NCBI RefSeq assembly: GCF_014697425.1 | Contig: NZ_JACJRU010000002.1 | Location: 1 to 64,000, forward strand | Reading direction: 5' to 3' | Length of the DNA: 64,000 nucleotides | Origin: Nostoc sp. FACHB-110 | Lineage (GTDB): Bacteria > Cyanobacteriota > Cyanobacteriia > Cyanobacteriales > Nostocaceae | Shown here: one piece after another, positions 36,123 through 45,628 of the stretch | Layout of the letters: the number at the start of each line of letters is the position of its first letter | Position numbering within the stretch: the stretch's first letter is position 1 | Notes under the pieces: generated by a model | Seen by the model: the letters and a program-made list of their open reading frames with translations, nothing else | What the model was told of the DNA's origin: nothing | Database searches by the model: none | Translations under genes and position numbers: made by a program

Positions 36123-36983
36123 CTAACCCACATCATCGTGGGCAAAACGGTTGAAGAGGAAGTCTAAGGCATAGTTACGCAGCTTGTAATATTGTGGATC
36201 TTCCATGATGCGGGCGCGATCGCGGGGACGAGAAAAAGGAATTTCCATGACTTCACCAATTTTGGCGTGAGGGCCATTGGTCATCATCACTAATTTGTCT
36301 GCTAAAAATAACGCTTCATCAATGTCATGGGTAATCATTAACACTGTGCAACGGTTATCATTCCAAATTTTCAGCAGTTCTTCTTGCAATTCTTCTTTAG
36401 TAATCGCATCTAACGCCCCGAAAGGTTCATCTAAAATCAGCACCTTGGGACGAATTGCCAACGCCCGTGCAATAGAAACACGCTGTCTCATACCGCCAGA
36501 CATTTGCATTGGCTTTTTCTCCATTGCGTCAGCCAGTCCCACCATCGCCAAATGGTCGCGGACAATTGCTCTTTTCTCCGCTTCTATTTTGTTGGGGTAA
36601 ACTGCATTCACCGCTAAGTAGATATTTTCAAACGCAGTCCGCCAAGGTAACAGGGCGTAGTTTTGAAACACAACCATCCGGTCTGGGCCTGGCTTGGTGA
36701 TGGGTTGACCTTCCAGTAACACTTGTCCAGTTGTAGGAAAGTTAAACCCAGACACCATGTTGAGCAGTGTAGACTTGCCACAGCCAGAGTGACCAATCAC
36801 ACAAATAAATTCACCTTGGTTAACGCTGAGGTTAACACCATCAAGAACAGTGAAGGGGCCTTTCTTCGTGGGGTAAACTTTGCTGACATCTCTGATTTCG
36901 AGGAAAGCTCTGCTGTTATCTGTCAATGTTGGTAAGGGCTTTCTGGAAGTACTGGTGACGGTGGACAAATTGCGGTTTTGCAT
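36123..36983 (-). CDS. cmpD: Bicarbonate ABC transporter ATPase CmpD
   Basis: 286 residues from ATG 36983, where homology begins (MQNRNLSTVT). Walker [10 protein letters not shown], signature MSGGMRQRVSIARAL, Walker [14 protein letters not shown], switch His in MITHDIDEA. NrtD/CmpD family; the operon's CmpA-type binding protein decides for bicarbonate. The frame stays open for another 81 codons upstream through heptamer and 42-base repeats, giving a low-complexity EPQRLN-type extension that is probably not translated. Fourth gene of cmpABCD. Confidence 0.93.
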   Translation of the reverse strand: MQNRNLSTVTSTSRKPLPTLTDNSRAFLEIRDVSKVYPTKKGPFTVLDGVNLSVNQGEFICVIGHSGCGKSTLLNMVSGFNFPTTGQVLLEGQPITKPGPDRMVVFQNYALLPWRTAFENIYLAVNAVYPNKIEAEKRAIVRDHLAMVGLADAMEKKPMQMSGGMRQRVSIARALAIRPKVLILDEPFGALDAITKEELQEELLKIWNDNRCTVLMITHDIDEALFLADKLVMMTNGPHAKIGEVMEIPFSRPRDRARIMEDPQYYKLRNYALDFLFNRFAHDDVG

Positions 36984-36992
36984 GGCGGGGGT

Positions 36993-37041
36993 GAAGTGTG
37001 AAGTGTGAAGTCTGAAGTATGAAGTTTGAAGTTTGAAGTTC
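36993..37041. repeat. GAAGTNT heptamer array between cmpC and cmpD
   Basis: Seven tandem units: GAAGTGT, GAAGTGT, GAAGTCT, GAAGTAT, GAAGTTT, GAAGTTT, GAAGTTC. A short tandemly repeated repetitive (STRR) sequence of the kind known from heterocystous cyanobacteria. Confidence 0.85.
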
Positions 37042-37059
37042 TGAGCTTGGTGAATGAAC

Positions 37060-37240
37060 GTTTTATCCTCAACGGTGAAGATAAAAGGTTCATTGTTCAA
37101 CCTTTGAGGTTCAACGGTGAGGTTCTGAGGTTCATCGTTCAACCTTTGAGGTTCAGCGATGAGGTTTTGAGGTTCACCGTTCAACCTTTGAGGTTCAACG
37201 GTGAAGATAAAAGGTTCATCGTTCAACCTCGGAGGTTCAA
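37060..37240. repeat. 42-bp tandem repeats between cmpC and cmpD
   Basis: About four imperfect units built from AGGTTCATCGTTCAACCTTTG and AGGTTCAACGGTGAGG, some with GATAAAAGGTTCAT. Unit length is 42, a multiple of three, so both strands stay open; on the minus strand it reads EPQRLNGEPQNLIA-like repeats in frame with cmpD. Confidence 0.85.
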
Positions 37241-37247
37241 ATTTCCG

Positions 37248-39251
37248 TTACGCAATTCTTCTAATGGGCGCGTCGAGAATGACTTCGGCGATGGAAAAGT
37301 CGCGTTTAATTTCTAAGCTGTTGAGGTAGGCGATAGGATCATCAGCGTTAAAGGGCATACCATCAAATAATTGAATGGGTTGGCGAGTATAGCTGATATC
37401 TAAACCTAATTCCCGTGCGGCGGTACTGAAGACGCGCACCCGACAAATTCGTTCGACAACTTCTACCCAATTTCTGGGGAAGGGAGTATCACCCCAACGC
37501 GCCAACTGAGTCATAATCCAAATTTGTTCTGTGCGGCTGGGGCGGTTAATCGCCGAATCAGAGTAAAACTGGTGGTGGGCGTAGTCCCGTAGGGGATGGT
37601 CTATGTCACAAGTCAGGTTATTCGGGTCTTCTAGCTGGATGTAGTCTAAATCAGTGCTGACGTATTCTCTCCCCGCCACAATTGTTCTAACTTCTTCGGT
37701 GTTTTGGGGATCTGCACAGTATTGGCAGGCTTCTAACAATGCTTTGGTTAAGGCAATATGGGTGTTAGGATACATTTCTGCCCAATCTTCCCGCACGCCG
37801 AGAACTTTACCGGGGTGTCCTAACCAAACTTCTAAGTCTGTGGCGATGGTAAAGCCGACATTTTCCACGGCGGCGCGATAGTTCCAAGGTTCACCCACAC
37901 AGTAACCGTCAATACTCTTGTTTTGCAAGTCAGCGACCATCTGGGCGGGTGGAATAATGTGCATATCCACATCTGTATCTGGGTCAATACCACCAGCCGC
38001 CAACCAATAACGTAGCAACATATTGTGCATGGAGGCTGGATGGACTACGCCCATTGTGTGGCGTTGTTCGCGGGTGTGGAGAAGGTAATTTTTGAAGTCT
38101 GATAAGGTGCGGACACCTTCATCATAAAAGCGTTTAGCTAAGGTAATGGCGTTACCGTTGCGGGTCATGGTGAGGGCGGTAACGACGGGGATGGGTTGAT
38201 TTTTGTACCCGCCTAAGGTTAACCACATCGGCATCCCGGAAGGCATTTGGGCTGCATCTATATAACCGCCAGTGATACCATCCACGATACCCCGCCAGCT
38301 AGTTTCCCGAACTAAGTTGACTTCATCTAAACCATGCTTGGCAAAGAAACCTTTTTCTTTGGCGACAGCGAGGGGGGCGCAGGCGGTAAGCGGTAGGAAG
38401 CCAATTTCTAAGTTAACTTTTTCTAAACCGTGGCGAGAAATGGCGGCTGTTTTCCGCGCCCGAATTTTCTTAATCCGTTTTTGCTGGTTGAGGAAGTAAA
38501 TCATCTCACTCCGCAAGCTGTAGTAGCTGGGGTGTTCCACTACTTCCATCCGTTTGCGGGGACGGGGGATATCTACTTCTAAGATGTCACCAATTTTAGA
38601 TTCGGGGCCGTTGGTCAACATGACAATTCTGTCAGACAACAGCACAGCTTCATCTACGTCGTGAGTCACCATTACCGCAGTGACTTCATTTTCTTCGCAG
38701 ATTTGCATTAACTGTTCTTGTAAGTTACCCCGGGTTAAGGCATCCAACGCCCCAAAGGGTTCATCTAACAGTAATAGTTTAGGACGGATTGCCAAAGCGC
38801 GAGCGATCGCCACCCGTTGTTTTTGTCCACCCGAAAGCATTCCTGGCTGTTTGTCGGCGTGGGGACGCAAACCCACCATATCTATGTGTTTTTCAACAAT
38901 TGCCTTCCGTTCTGCCGCAGGTAAACCATTCATTACCGAGTCTACCGCCAAGGCAATATTTTCTCTCACCGTCCGCCAAGGTAACAGCGAATAATTTTGG
39001 AATACCACCATCCGGTCTGGCCCTGGCTTGGTGATTTTTTGTCCTTGCAGTGTCACAATACCTTCGGTTGGCAAATCCAAGCCCGCAATCATATTTAATA
39101 ATGTGGATTTACCGCAACCAGAGTGACCAATTAAAGAAACAAACTCACCTTTTTTAATTTGCAGGTCAATACCTTTTAAAGCAATATATTGACCGCCGCC
39201 ACTTAAATTAAATACCTTATCAATTTGATCAACAGCAACGAATACTGACAT
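37248..39251 (-). CDS. cmpC: Bicarbonate ABC transporter ATPase fused to binding domain, CmpC
   Basis: 667 residues. ATPase at 1-260 ([47 protein letters not shown]), then a CmpA/NrtA-like domain from about 285 ([59 protein letters not shown]). In NrtC and CmpC this C-terminal domain acts as a cytoplasmic regulatory sensor. Full length and intact. Lies between cmpB and cmpD, separated from both by repeat arrays. Confidence 0.94.
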   Translation of the reverse strand: MSVFVAVDQIDKVFNLSGGGQYIALKGIDLQIKKGEFVSLIGHSGCGKSTLLNMIAGLDLPTEGIVTLQGQKITKPGPDRMVVFQNYSLLPWRTVRENIALAVDSVMNGLPAAERKAIVEKHIDMVGLRPHADKQPGMLSGGQKQRVAIARALAIRPKLLLLDEPFGALDALTRGNLQEQLMQICEENEVTAVMVTHDVDEAVLLSDRIVMLTNGPESKIGDILEVDIPRPRKRMEVVEHPSYYSLRSEMIYFLNQQKRIKKIRARKTAAISRHGLEKVNLEIGFLPLTACAPLAVAKEKGFFAKHGLDEVNLVRETSWRGIVDGITGGYIDAAQMPSGMPMWLTLGGYKNQPIPVVTALTMTRNGNAITLAKRFYDEGVRTLSDFKNYLLHTREQRHTMGVVHPASMHNMLLRYWLAAGGIDPDTDVDMHIIPPAQMVADLQNKSIDGYCVGEPWNYRAAVENVGFTIATDLEVWLGHPGKVLGVREDWAEMYPNTHIALTKALLEACQYCADPQNTEEVRTIVAGREYVSTDLDYIQLEDPNNLTCDIDHPLRDYAHHQFYSDSAINRPSRTEQIWIMTQLARWGDTPFPRNWVEVVERICRVRVFSTAARELGLDISYTRQPIQLFDGMPFNADDPIAYLNSLEIKRDFSIAEVILDAPIRRIA

Positions 39252-39254
39252 AGT

Positions 39255-39359
39255 GAAGTATGAAGTATGAAGTATGAAGTGGGAAGTGGGAAGTATGAAG
39301 TGGGAAGTATGAAGTGAGAAAGATAAATTTCAGACTTCAGACTTCATCCTTCATACTTA
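39255..39359. repeat. GAAGTNT heptamer array and inverse copies between cmpB and cmpC
   Basis: Nine direct heptamers (39255-39317; GAAGTAT, GAAGTGG and GAAGTGA forms) followed by inverted units (CAGACTTCAGACTTCATCC, TTCATACTTAT), so the spacer can fold. The inverted part reaches the cmpB stop codon. Confidence 0.88.
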
Positions 39360-40196
39360 TTTTTGTTCTGCTGGTAAAATCAGGTTTTGTAACCAAGCCA
39401 TGAACTTGTCGAGTAATAAACCAACGACACCGATATAAACCAGAGCCAAAATTACTTCACTCACGTCGTTATTTTGGTAAGCATCCCAGATAAAGAAGCC
39501 GATACCGACAATCCCAGACATAACGATTTCTGCCGCGATAATCGCTAACCAAGCCAAACCAATCGCAATTCTTAAGCCAGTGAAAATGTAAGGTAAAGCA
39601 GCCGGAATCAAAATGTTAAAGAAGTATTCTTTGCGGCTAAGTTGTAGAACTTTAGCAACGTTGTTGTAGTCTTGGGGAATTTGCGTTACACCAACTGCTG
39701 TGTTAATTAAGATGGGCCAAATTGAGGTGATGAAAATTACGAATAATGCTGCTGGTTCGTTTTGACGCAGTGCTGCCAAAGAAATAGGAACCCAAGCCAA
39801 AGGCGGTACAGTTCTTAATAGTTGAAACAGTGGGTCTAAAGCTTTGGACATGGTTTGATTCACACCAATCAAAATGCCCAAGCCAATACCAACCACCGCA
39901 GCTAGTGTGTAACTAATAGCCACCCGTTGCAAACTAGCCCAAATTTGCCAGAACAGACCTTTATCAATACCACCTCTGTCATAGAAAGGCCAGAAAATCA
40001 GTACCCAAGTATCTTGCACTACTTGAATTGGCCCTGGCAAGGTTGCGCCGGGAGTCCAAGCAAATAATTGCCACAGTCCGAGAAAGATTAAAATTGCGAT
40101 CGCTGGCGGTACAATATTCGGAATTTGTTTCTGTATCTGTGAAATAAAACTGTTATCTAACCTTGGGCTACTTGGTCTTTTCTGTGCAATTGTCAT
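39357..40196 (-). CDS. cmpB: Bicarbonate ABC transporter permease CmpB
   Basis: 279 residues, about six membrane segments. IVPPAIAILIFLGLWQLFAW at the start, then the EAA-like loop DYNNVAKVLQLSRKEYFFNI before ILIPAALPYIFTGLRIAIGL are typical of NrtB/CmpB permeases. Forms the membrane pore of the BCT1 transporter with CmpC and CmpD. Second gene of the operon, 39 bases behind cmpA. Confidence 0.95.
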   Translation of the reverse strand: MTIAQKRPSSPRLDNSFISQIQKQIPNIVPPAIAILIFLGLWQLFAWTPGATLPGPIQVVQDTWVLIFWPFYDRGGIDKGLFWQIWASLQRVAISYTLAAVVGIGLGILIGVNQTMSKALDPLFQLLRTVPPLAWVPISLAALRQNEPAALFVIFITSIWPILINTAVGVTQIPQDYNNVAKVLQLSRKEYFFNILIPAALPYIFTGLRIAIGLAWLAIIAAEIVMSGIVGIGFFIWDAYQNNDVSEVILALVYIGVVGLLLDKFMAWLQNLILPAEQK

Positions 40197-40210
40197 GATT
40201 TTTCTCTCAA

Positions 40211-40238
40211 TTAACTAATGACTAAGGACTAATAACTA
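40211..40238. repeat. ACTAANN heptamer array between cmpA and cmpB
   Basis: ACTAATG, ACTAAGG, ACTAATA, ACTAAAC: four tandem heptamers of a second type, reaching the end of cmpA. Confidence 0.8.
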
Positions 40239-41615
40239 AACACTCGCTTTTTTAATCTTGAGACTCTTGAGATATGCTTCGGGATTTTCAGGATCAAATT
40301 TCACCCCATCAAAAAATTCTTCTACGCCGCGAGATGTGCTTGTGGGAATATCCGCCGCCGCGATACCTGCTTCTTTTGCGGCTTCTTTCCAGATGTCTTC
40401 GCGGTTAACTTTATTAATTAGTTCTTTAGCCTTCGCGGCATTATTGGCGAGATAATCTTTGGGTAAGAAGCCCCAACGCACATTTTCAGTTATGAACCAC
40501 AAATCATGACTCTTGTACGGATAAGACACGCTACCTTTTTCATCTTTCCAGTAATAAGCAGCCATTGATTTATCGTCAATTTTGCGACCATCACCCATGT
40601 CATATTTACCTTGATATGGGTCTGCTAAAATTTCCGGTGTGGGTAAGTTGAAATAATTTCTGCCTGCGAGAATTGCGGCGGCTTCTTTGCGGTTGTCAAA
40701 GTTATCCAACCACTGTTGCGCTTCCATGATGCCTTTTAAAATTGCTTTGGTGGCTTTGGGATTTTTATCAACCCAGTCAGCGCGGATGGCTAAATATTCT
40801 TCTGGGTGATTTTTCCAAATCTCTGCGGTTAACGCCGCCATAAAACCAATTTTATCTCTGACAATGCGATAAGGCCAGGGATCGCCAGTGCTGAACGCGT
40901 CCATTGTCCCGGTTTTCATGTTGGCGACAGTTTGCGCCGCAGGTACGGTGAGCAATTTAACATCTGCATCTGGGTCTAAACCACCAGCCGCTAACCAATA
41001 ACGAATCCATAAATCTTGGTTAACGTGGGGGAAAGTGAATGCAGCAGTAAATGGTGTAGAAGATTTTAGCTCGGAAAATAGAGACTTAGCTTGAGCAACT
41101 TGCAGACCAATTTTACCAGCGTGTTTACTGGCGATCGCAATCCCGTTTCCATGTGTTACCAACTGCGCCAACACATACATCGGAATTTTTTGATTACCTT
41201 TAGTAATTAAACCTTCGGTAATTAAATGTGGCATGGGCATTTGCCATTGTCCACCATCAATCCCACCACCAGCAGAACCAATTTCAACGTTATCTCTGGC
41301 AGAACCCCAAGAAGCTTGTTTAGAAAGGTCAACTTTTGTCATGCCATACTTGGCAAAAAAGCCTTTTTCTTTGGCAATAATTAAAGGTGCAGCTTCAACA
41401 ATGGGGATATATCCTAATTTAACTGTATCTGTTTCCGGTGCTTGTTCTGGGCTAATATTCGCTACAGTTTGAGCAGTAGGCGCAGACTGAGAACTTCCAC
41501 CAGTCAGGCTATCTGGGGGATTTCCTAAACAACCTTTAAGAAATACCGCACTTGCAGATGCCCCAGCTGTTACGATAAATTTACGCCGCGAAATTTGGTT
41601 AAAAAATTCTGTCAT
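40236..41615 (-). CDS. cmpA: Bicarbonate-binding lipoprotein CmpA
   Basis: 459 residues. Twin-arginine start ([10 protein letters not shown]) and lipobox FLKGC give a periplasmic lipoprotein. [39 protein letters not shown] and [18 protein letters not shown] match CmpA and differ from nitrate-binding NrtA. In NrtA two ligand positions are His (GGTHDLW) and Lys (HPEK); here they are Gln (VNQDLW) and Glu (HPEE), as in CmpA. Known role: high-affinity bicarbonate uptake under low CO2, usually switched on by CmpR. AGGAG lies about 9 bases before the ATG. Confidence 0.95.
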   Translation of the reverse strand: MTEFFNQISRRKFIVTAGASASAVFLKGCLGNPPDSLTGGSSQSAPTAQTVANISPEQAPETDTVKLGYIPIVEAAPLIIAKEKGFFAKYGMTKVDLSKQASWGSARDNVEIGSAGGGIDGGQWQMPMPHLITEGLITKGNQKIPMYVLAQLVTHGNGIAIASKHAGKIGLQVAQAKSLFSELKSSTPFTAAFTFPHVNQDLWIRYWLAAGGLDPDADVKLLTVPAAQTVANMKTGTMDAFSTGDPWPYRIVRDKIGFMAALTAEIWKNHPEEYLAIRADWVDKNPKATKAILKGIMEAQQWLDNFDNRKEAAAILAGRNYFNLPTPEILADPYQGKYDMGDGRKIDDKSMAAYYWKDEKGSVSYPYKSHDLWFITENVRWGFLPKDYLANNAAKAKELINKVNREDIWKEAAKEAGIAAADIPTSTSRGVEEFFDGVKFDPENPEAYLKSLKIKKASV

Positions 41616-42165
41616 AAATATGTCTCCTCAAAGGTGAATTTAAATTTTTTTAGGCATGACAATTAACGCAAGTCGAAGGTAATTTCGCTTGTGGTCATTA
41701 AAAAATAATTTCGAGCTATATTCAAAAAGCCAATCTCAGCCCATTACTTATTGCAAAAGGCTAAAATAACGACTTAGAAAGAAAATTATTAGGTGTAGGA
41801 ACTCGGTTCGGGGATCGCTTAATTCGTTGAAACTTAGTTTACATGTTTTAATGTCAAATTTGTTAACTTCCAAACCATTATTCTTAAATAAATCTTAGAT
41901 TGATCATATAAGTAAAAATTTATTATGAGCGGCAAAGTCAACGAATAATGGCAATGTATGGGGGGTTATTGATGATAACAATTAACTTTACATAATGATT
42001 AAGCAGAAAAAACTTAATTTATGCCATCAATCATCAATAATTACCTATGCGTACTATTGTCTAAAACATATATTTTGTTTGCAAACTAAAATTTACTAGA
42101 AATAATTGATAATTACTGATGCTCATGATTACTTTCAGCCTATAGATAATCACCAAAAAGCACAG
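41616..42165. other. Divergent region between cmpA and EEP gene
   Basis: 550 AT-rich bases that must hold the cmp promoter. TTA/TAA half sites suitable for LysR-type CmpR are frequent simply because of composition, so none is claimed. No nirA or other nitrate gene is present upstream. Confidence 0.4.
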
Positions 42166-43035
42166 ATGTCAAAATCAGCCAAGCCAATATTCAAGCCCCT
42201 ACCTGTTTATCAATACACTATCCCTGGTTGGCAACCAAATACACAAAAAGCTACCGCAGTCAAGTTAGAAACTTTAACAATTGCCAGCTTTAACGTTCTT
42301 TGTGACCTCTACGAAAAAGATAAAATCGCCACCGAAAAAAGATTACCAGCAATTGTTGAGGAGTTACGTCAATGTAACGCTGACATTATCGCTATTCAAG
42401 AAGCGACACCAAATTTATTAGAGTTACTTTTATCACAAACGTGGGTACGCAACTACTATATTTCCGAATCCAGCGCAGCCGTAACAGTGCGACCTTACGG
42501 TAATTTATTATTATCGCGTCTGCCTTTTAAACTAGTTGAGCATCAATTTTGGGGACGCAAGCGGGTATTAGTAGGCAGTTGTGAGATTAATAATCAATTA
42601 TTGCATATTGCCGTCGTGCATTTAACAAGCGATCGCTCTCAAAATGCCCTTGAAAAACGCCATCATCAGTTAACCACCATACTTGCATATCTCCAAACCC
42701 TACCAGGAAGTAGCTTAATAGCTGGTGACTTCAATACACGCGGTAACGAACAAGAAGAGATATTAACCAGTGCTGAATATATTGATATTTGGCAGCAACT
42801 TAACCCCCAGACACCAGGTTACACCTTTGACCCCCAACGCAACGCCTTAGCAGCATTGATGAGTTTACAAGGAATACCCCTGAGACTCGATCGCATTTTA
42901 CTAAAAAGTCAAAACCATGATTGGCAACCGCACTCAATTGACTTATTCGCTTGTGAACCAGTCCCAGATACAGCAGAGAAAATCTATCCATCCGATCATT
43001 TTGGTCTTTATGCAGTTCTCAAAGCAACGAGATAA
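42166..43035 (+). CDS. Endonuclease/exonuclease/phosphatase (EEP) family protein
   Basis: 289 residues from ATG 42166; a TTG 20 codons up gives a longer, less likely form. EEP motifs: SFNVLCDLYEKDK (about 45), IAIQEATPNL with the metal-binding Glu, VVHLTSDRSQNALEKRHHQL, GDFNTRGNEQE, and the terminal SDHFGLYAVL His. An active metal-dependent hydrolase of DNA, RNA or phosphodiester type; substrate unknown. Soluble. Divergent from cmpA. Confidence 0.88.
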   Translation: MSKSAKPIFKPLPVYQYTIPGWQPNTQKATAVKLETLTIASFNVLCDLYEKDKIATEKRLPAIVEELRQCNADIIAIQEATPNLLELLLSQTWVRNYYISESSAAVTVRPYGNLLLSRLPFKLVEHQFWGRKRVLVGSCEINNQLLHIAVVHLTSDRSQNALEKRHHQLTTILAYLQTLPGSSLIAGDFNTRGNEQEEILTSAEYIDIWQQLNPQTPGYTFDPQRNALAALMSLQGIPLRLDRILLKSQNHDWQPHSIDLFACEPVPDTAEKIYPSDHFGLYAVLKATR

Positions 43036-43110
43036 CACCCTCTGCTGATGTCAGCAACTCATGAGAAAATCTCACAACCAAACATGAAAGAATTGGCTAC
43101 TAGGATTTTT

Positions 43111-43268
43111 GGCATTGCTGATTAGTGGGATGTTTTTTGTTTCGCGCAAAGGCAAGGCAGCGCGTTGGGCGGCTCTGCCGACTTGAAGCGACTGCCGCGC
43201 AAAGGCGCGAAGAATCAATATTTTATTTTTGTTAAACATCTCAATTCATCCCGCATTTATGCAACGCC
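43111..43268. repeat. MITE-like element, GGCGTTGC family (copy C, inverted, 158 bp)
   Basis: Left end GGCATTGCTGATTAGTGGGATG, right end CATCCCGCATTTATGCAACGCC. Interior GCAGCGCGTTGGGCGGCTC and GACTGCCGCGCAAAGGC is the reverse of copy A with about 30 bases missing. Confidence 0.8.
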
Positions 43269-43349
43269 GGATTTTTACTCAGCACTCAGCACTTTTAAGC
43301 TAGTTCCAATGAAACAAGTTTCATCGCCTGAAAGTGGGACTAGCATTTT

Positions 43350-43407
43350 TACTCAGCACGGGCTAAACGCCCCGCTACCGCTAACAGCACTTAGCACTCA
43401 GCACTTT
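43350..43407. repeat. Dispersed repeat, GCTAAACGCCCCGC family (copy 2)
   Basis: TACTCAGCACGGGCTAAACG then CCCCGCTACCGCTAACAGC and ACTTAGCACTCAGCACTTT, the reverse of 35894-35950. Lies just before the selO start. Confidence 0.75.
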
Positions 43408-43455
43408 CAAGCTAGAGGTAGGATGAAGAGAATAATCCTTTTAACTTGGCGCGTA

Positions 43456-44913
43456 ATGACTCTGGCTGAAACTCCCAACCAAGAAAATTCTCTTAATCCT
43501 TTGCTCACCCTCAACTACGAACCAGCCTTAGAATCTTTGGGTGGTGATTACTACGACGAAGTAGCAGCAGAGGAATTTCCCCAACATATTTTGCGCTGGC
43601 GGAATGATGCACTGTTATCTGATTTAGGTCTAAATCCTCCAGATGTAACTGATGAGGACTTTATTACCGCTTTTGGCAAATTTCAAGGACGCAAACCTTT
43701 ATTAGCACTGCGCTATCACGGTTATCAATTTGGAACCTATAACCCGCAACTAGGTGATGGTAGAGGTTTTCTCTATGGTCAAGTCCGCGCTAATAACGGC
43801 GAATTATATGATTTCGGGACTAAAGGTTCTGGTAGAACACCTTACTCTCGTGGTGGCGACGGAATGCTGACACTCAAAGGCGGGGTGCGGGAAGTTTTAG
43901 CCGCCGAAGCACTGCACCAAATGGGAGTTCGTACCTCACGCTGTCTGAGCATGATTGAAACTGGTTTATCTTTGTGGCGTGGTGATGAACCTTCCCCCAC
44001 CCGTTCCTCTGTTATGGTGAGAATGAGTAGTTCTCACATTCGCTTCGGTACGTTTGAGCGGTTTCATTATTTACAGCGTCCTGATTTAACTCAAAAGCTC
44101 TTAGACCATGTAATTGAATATTACTATCACCACTTAGTCAACCAAACAGATAAATATGCCTTATTTTATGCAGAGTTAGTCCAGCGAGTTGCTGAATTAG
44201 TAGCACAGTGGATGGCCGCCGGTTTTTGTCATGGTGTGCTGAATACTGACAATATGTCGATTACTGGGGAAAGTTTTGACTATGGCCCTTATGCTTTTAT
44301 CCCAACTTACGATCCCTATTTTACGGCGGCATATTTCGATTATTACAAACGCTATTGTTACGGTCATCAACCCAGTATTTGCCAATGGAATTTAGAAATG
44401 CTGCAAGAACCATTAAAGGCAATTATTGACATAGCTGATATGCAAGCGGGATTAGCCAGCTTTAATAATTATTATGGTGCAGAATATCGCCGTTTAATGT
44501 TGAAAAAATTAGGTTTTGAAGAGTTGAATCATCCCGAAGCTGATGAACTTTTAGAATTAACCATAAAATTCCTCAAAGAAAGTCAAGTTGGTTATCATCT
44601 ATTTTTCTTTGAAATGGCTCGGACTTTTTCTCTTAAATGGCGAGATGACCCAGCCTGTGTACTCAACAATTCAGAAATTGTACCAACCGCCGATACTTCA
44701 GCAATTTTTGATAGTTGGTGCATACTCTACCATCAAATCTTAAATCATTTTGATTTAGATAAAATGGAGGCGATCGCCCAAACATTGTCTCAGCATAATC
44801 CGCCAACAGTAATCCTGCGACCCATCATAGAATCAATTTGGGAACCAATTGTTGAATCAGATAATTGGCAACCTTTTACTCATTTAATTCAAGCAATTCA
44901 ATCTCGAAGTTAG
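43456..44913 (+). CDS. selO: SelO family protein adenylyltransferase (YdiU)
   Basis: 485 residues from ATG 43456 (MTLAETPNQ); an ATG at 43423 with GAGGTAGG before it is a second option. The frame is open a further 86 codons upstream, but that part is repeat DNA. SelO pseudokinase signatures: [58 protein letters not shown], then [20 protein letters not shown] with the Asn and Asp metal ligands and [11 protein letters not shown]. Known: SelO transfers AMP from ATP to Ser/Thr/Tyr of redox proteins. Cytoplasmic. Confidence 0.95.
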   Translation: MTLAETPNQENSLNPLLTLNYEPALESLGGDYYDEVAAEEFPQHILRWRNDALLSDLGLNPPDVTDEDFITAFGKFQGRKPLLALRYHGYQFGTYNPQLGDGRGFLYGQVRANNGELYDFGTKGSGRTPYSRGGDGMLTLKGGVREVLAAEALHQMGVRTSRCLSMIETGLSLWRGDEPSPTRSSVMVRMSSSHIRFGTFERFHYLQRPDLTQKLLDHVIEYYYHHLVNQTDKYALFYAELVQRVAELVAQWMAAGFCHGVLNTDNMSITGESFDYGPYAFIPTYDPYFTAAYFDYYKRYCYGHQPSICQWNLEMLQEPLKAIIDIADMQAGLASFNNYYGAEYRRLMLKKLGFEELNHPEADELLELTIKFLKESQVGYHLFFFEMARTFSLKWRDDPACVLNNSEIVPTADTSAIFDSWCILYHQILNHFDLDKMEAIAQTLSQHNPPTVILRPIIESIWEPIVESDNWQPFTHLIQAIQSRS

Positions 44914-45628
44914 GAGTTGTATTTTTTGGGAATTTTGGCATGGTTGATTGAGAAAATTTTCGGACATCAACTTATGGTAATCATTACTCAAATTGGTGGT
45001 AGCTACCTCATCAAACATCCATAATTACGACTGACACACAAAGGTTAGGTGTAGGGATAATTAATCTGTACCTAATCTTCATTTAAATTGCACCGGATTC
45101 ATAGTCATAAAAACTGCAAATTTCTCCCTTGTTTCTCGCTCCCTGATCCCTGAAATCCTGAACATCTAATTATTATCTAGCCTCACTAATGCTTGATCAA
45201 GCAAATCATATTGCTGGATTTGTTGTTTTTTCTATCTCTAAAAATAATATTTAACCTAACCAAATAGGATTGCTATATTAAAGTTAAGGCAAGCAGATAT
45301 TCCAGTAAATATCTGGTTAACAGCATAATACATGCTTGATTTTATGGACAACAGAAGATATCATCTAATAATTAGCGAAATCAATCATTAAGAAATGCAA
45401 AATAATTTAAACAAATATTTGATTATGGATGAGATGTTTTAATTTCTGATGAAAAACAAGACAGGTTTCAACATAAAAATATTATTAAATTTTCAGTAAT
45501 TCATCCAAGCTAGTAAAAATTAATTTTAATTAAAACAAATCCGCAGGTTGTAAAATTAATTATGATTTTAAATAATTAACAAGAGAAAATCATTAAAACA
45601 AATGCTGAAAGTGCTAGAGGATGAATAA
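44914..45628. other. Long intergenic region with decayed repeat
   Basis: 715 AT-rich bases. At 45025-45105 a decayed copy of the 6791 repeat is visible (ACACACAAAGG, GTGTAGGG, CATTTAAATTGCACCGGATT). No convincing gene; presumed promoter of the kinase at 45629. Confidence 0.45.

Noticed and set aside
37026..37316. Plus-strand frame through the 42-base repeats
   Set aside because: Open only because the repeat unit is a multiple of three; runs into cmpC antisense.
36984..39359. CRISPR array from the regular repeats in the cmp gaps
   Set aside because: Units are 7 or 42 bases in direct contact with no spacers, and no cas genes are present.
36123..41615. Operon as nitrate transporter nrtABCD
   Set aside because: The binding protein has CmpA-type segments ([24 protein letters not shown]) and Gln/Glu where NrtA has nitrate-binding His/Lys, and no nirA or narB is nearby.
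41616..42100. NtcA site (GTA-N8-TAC) upstream of cmpA
   Set aside because: No match with the required spacing was found on reading the region.
43165..43455. N-terminal extension of SelO from an earlier start
   Set aside because: This part is made of MITE copy C and the GCTAAACGCCCCGC repeat and has no similarity to SelO; homology begins after 43456.
44926..45024. 32-codon TTG frame behind selO with AGGAG ahead
   Set aside because: Too short, TTG start, and ends at the border of a decayed repeat; not enough support.
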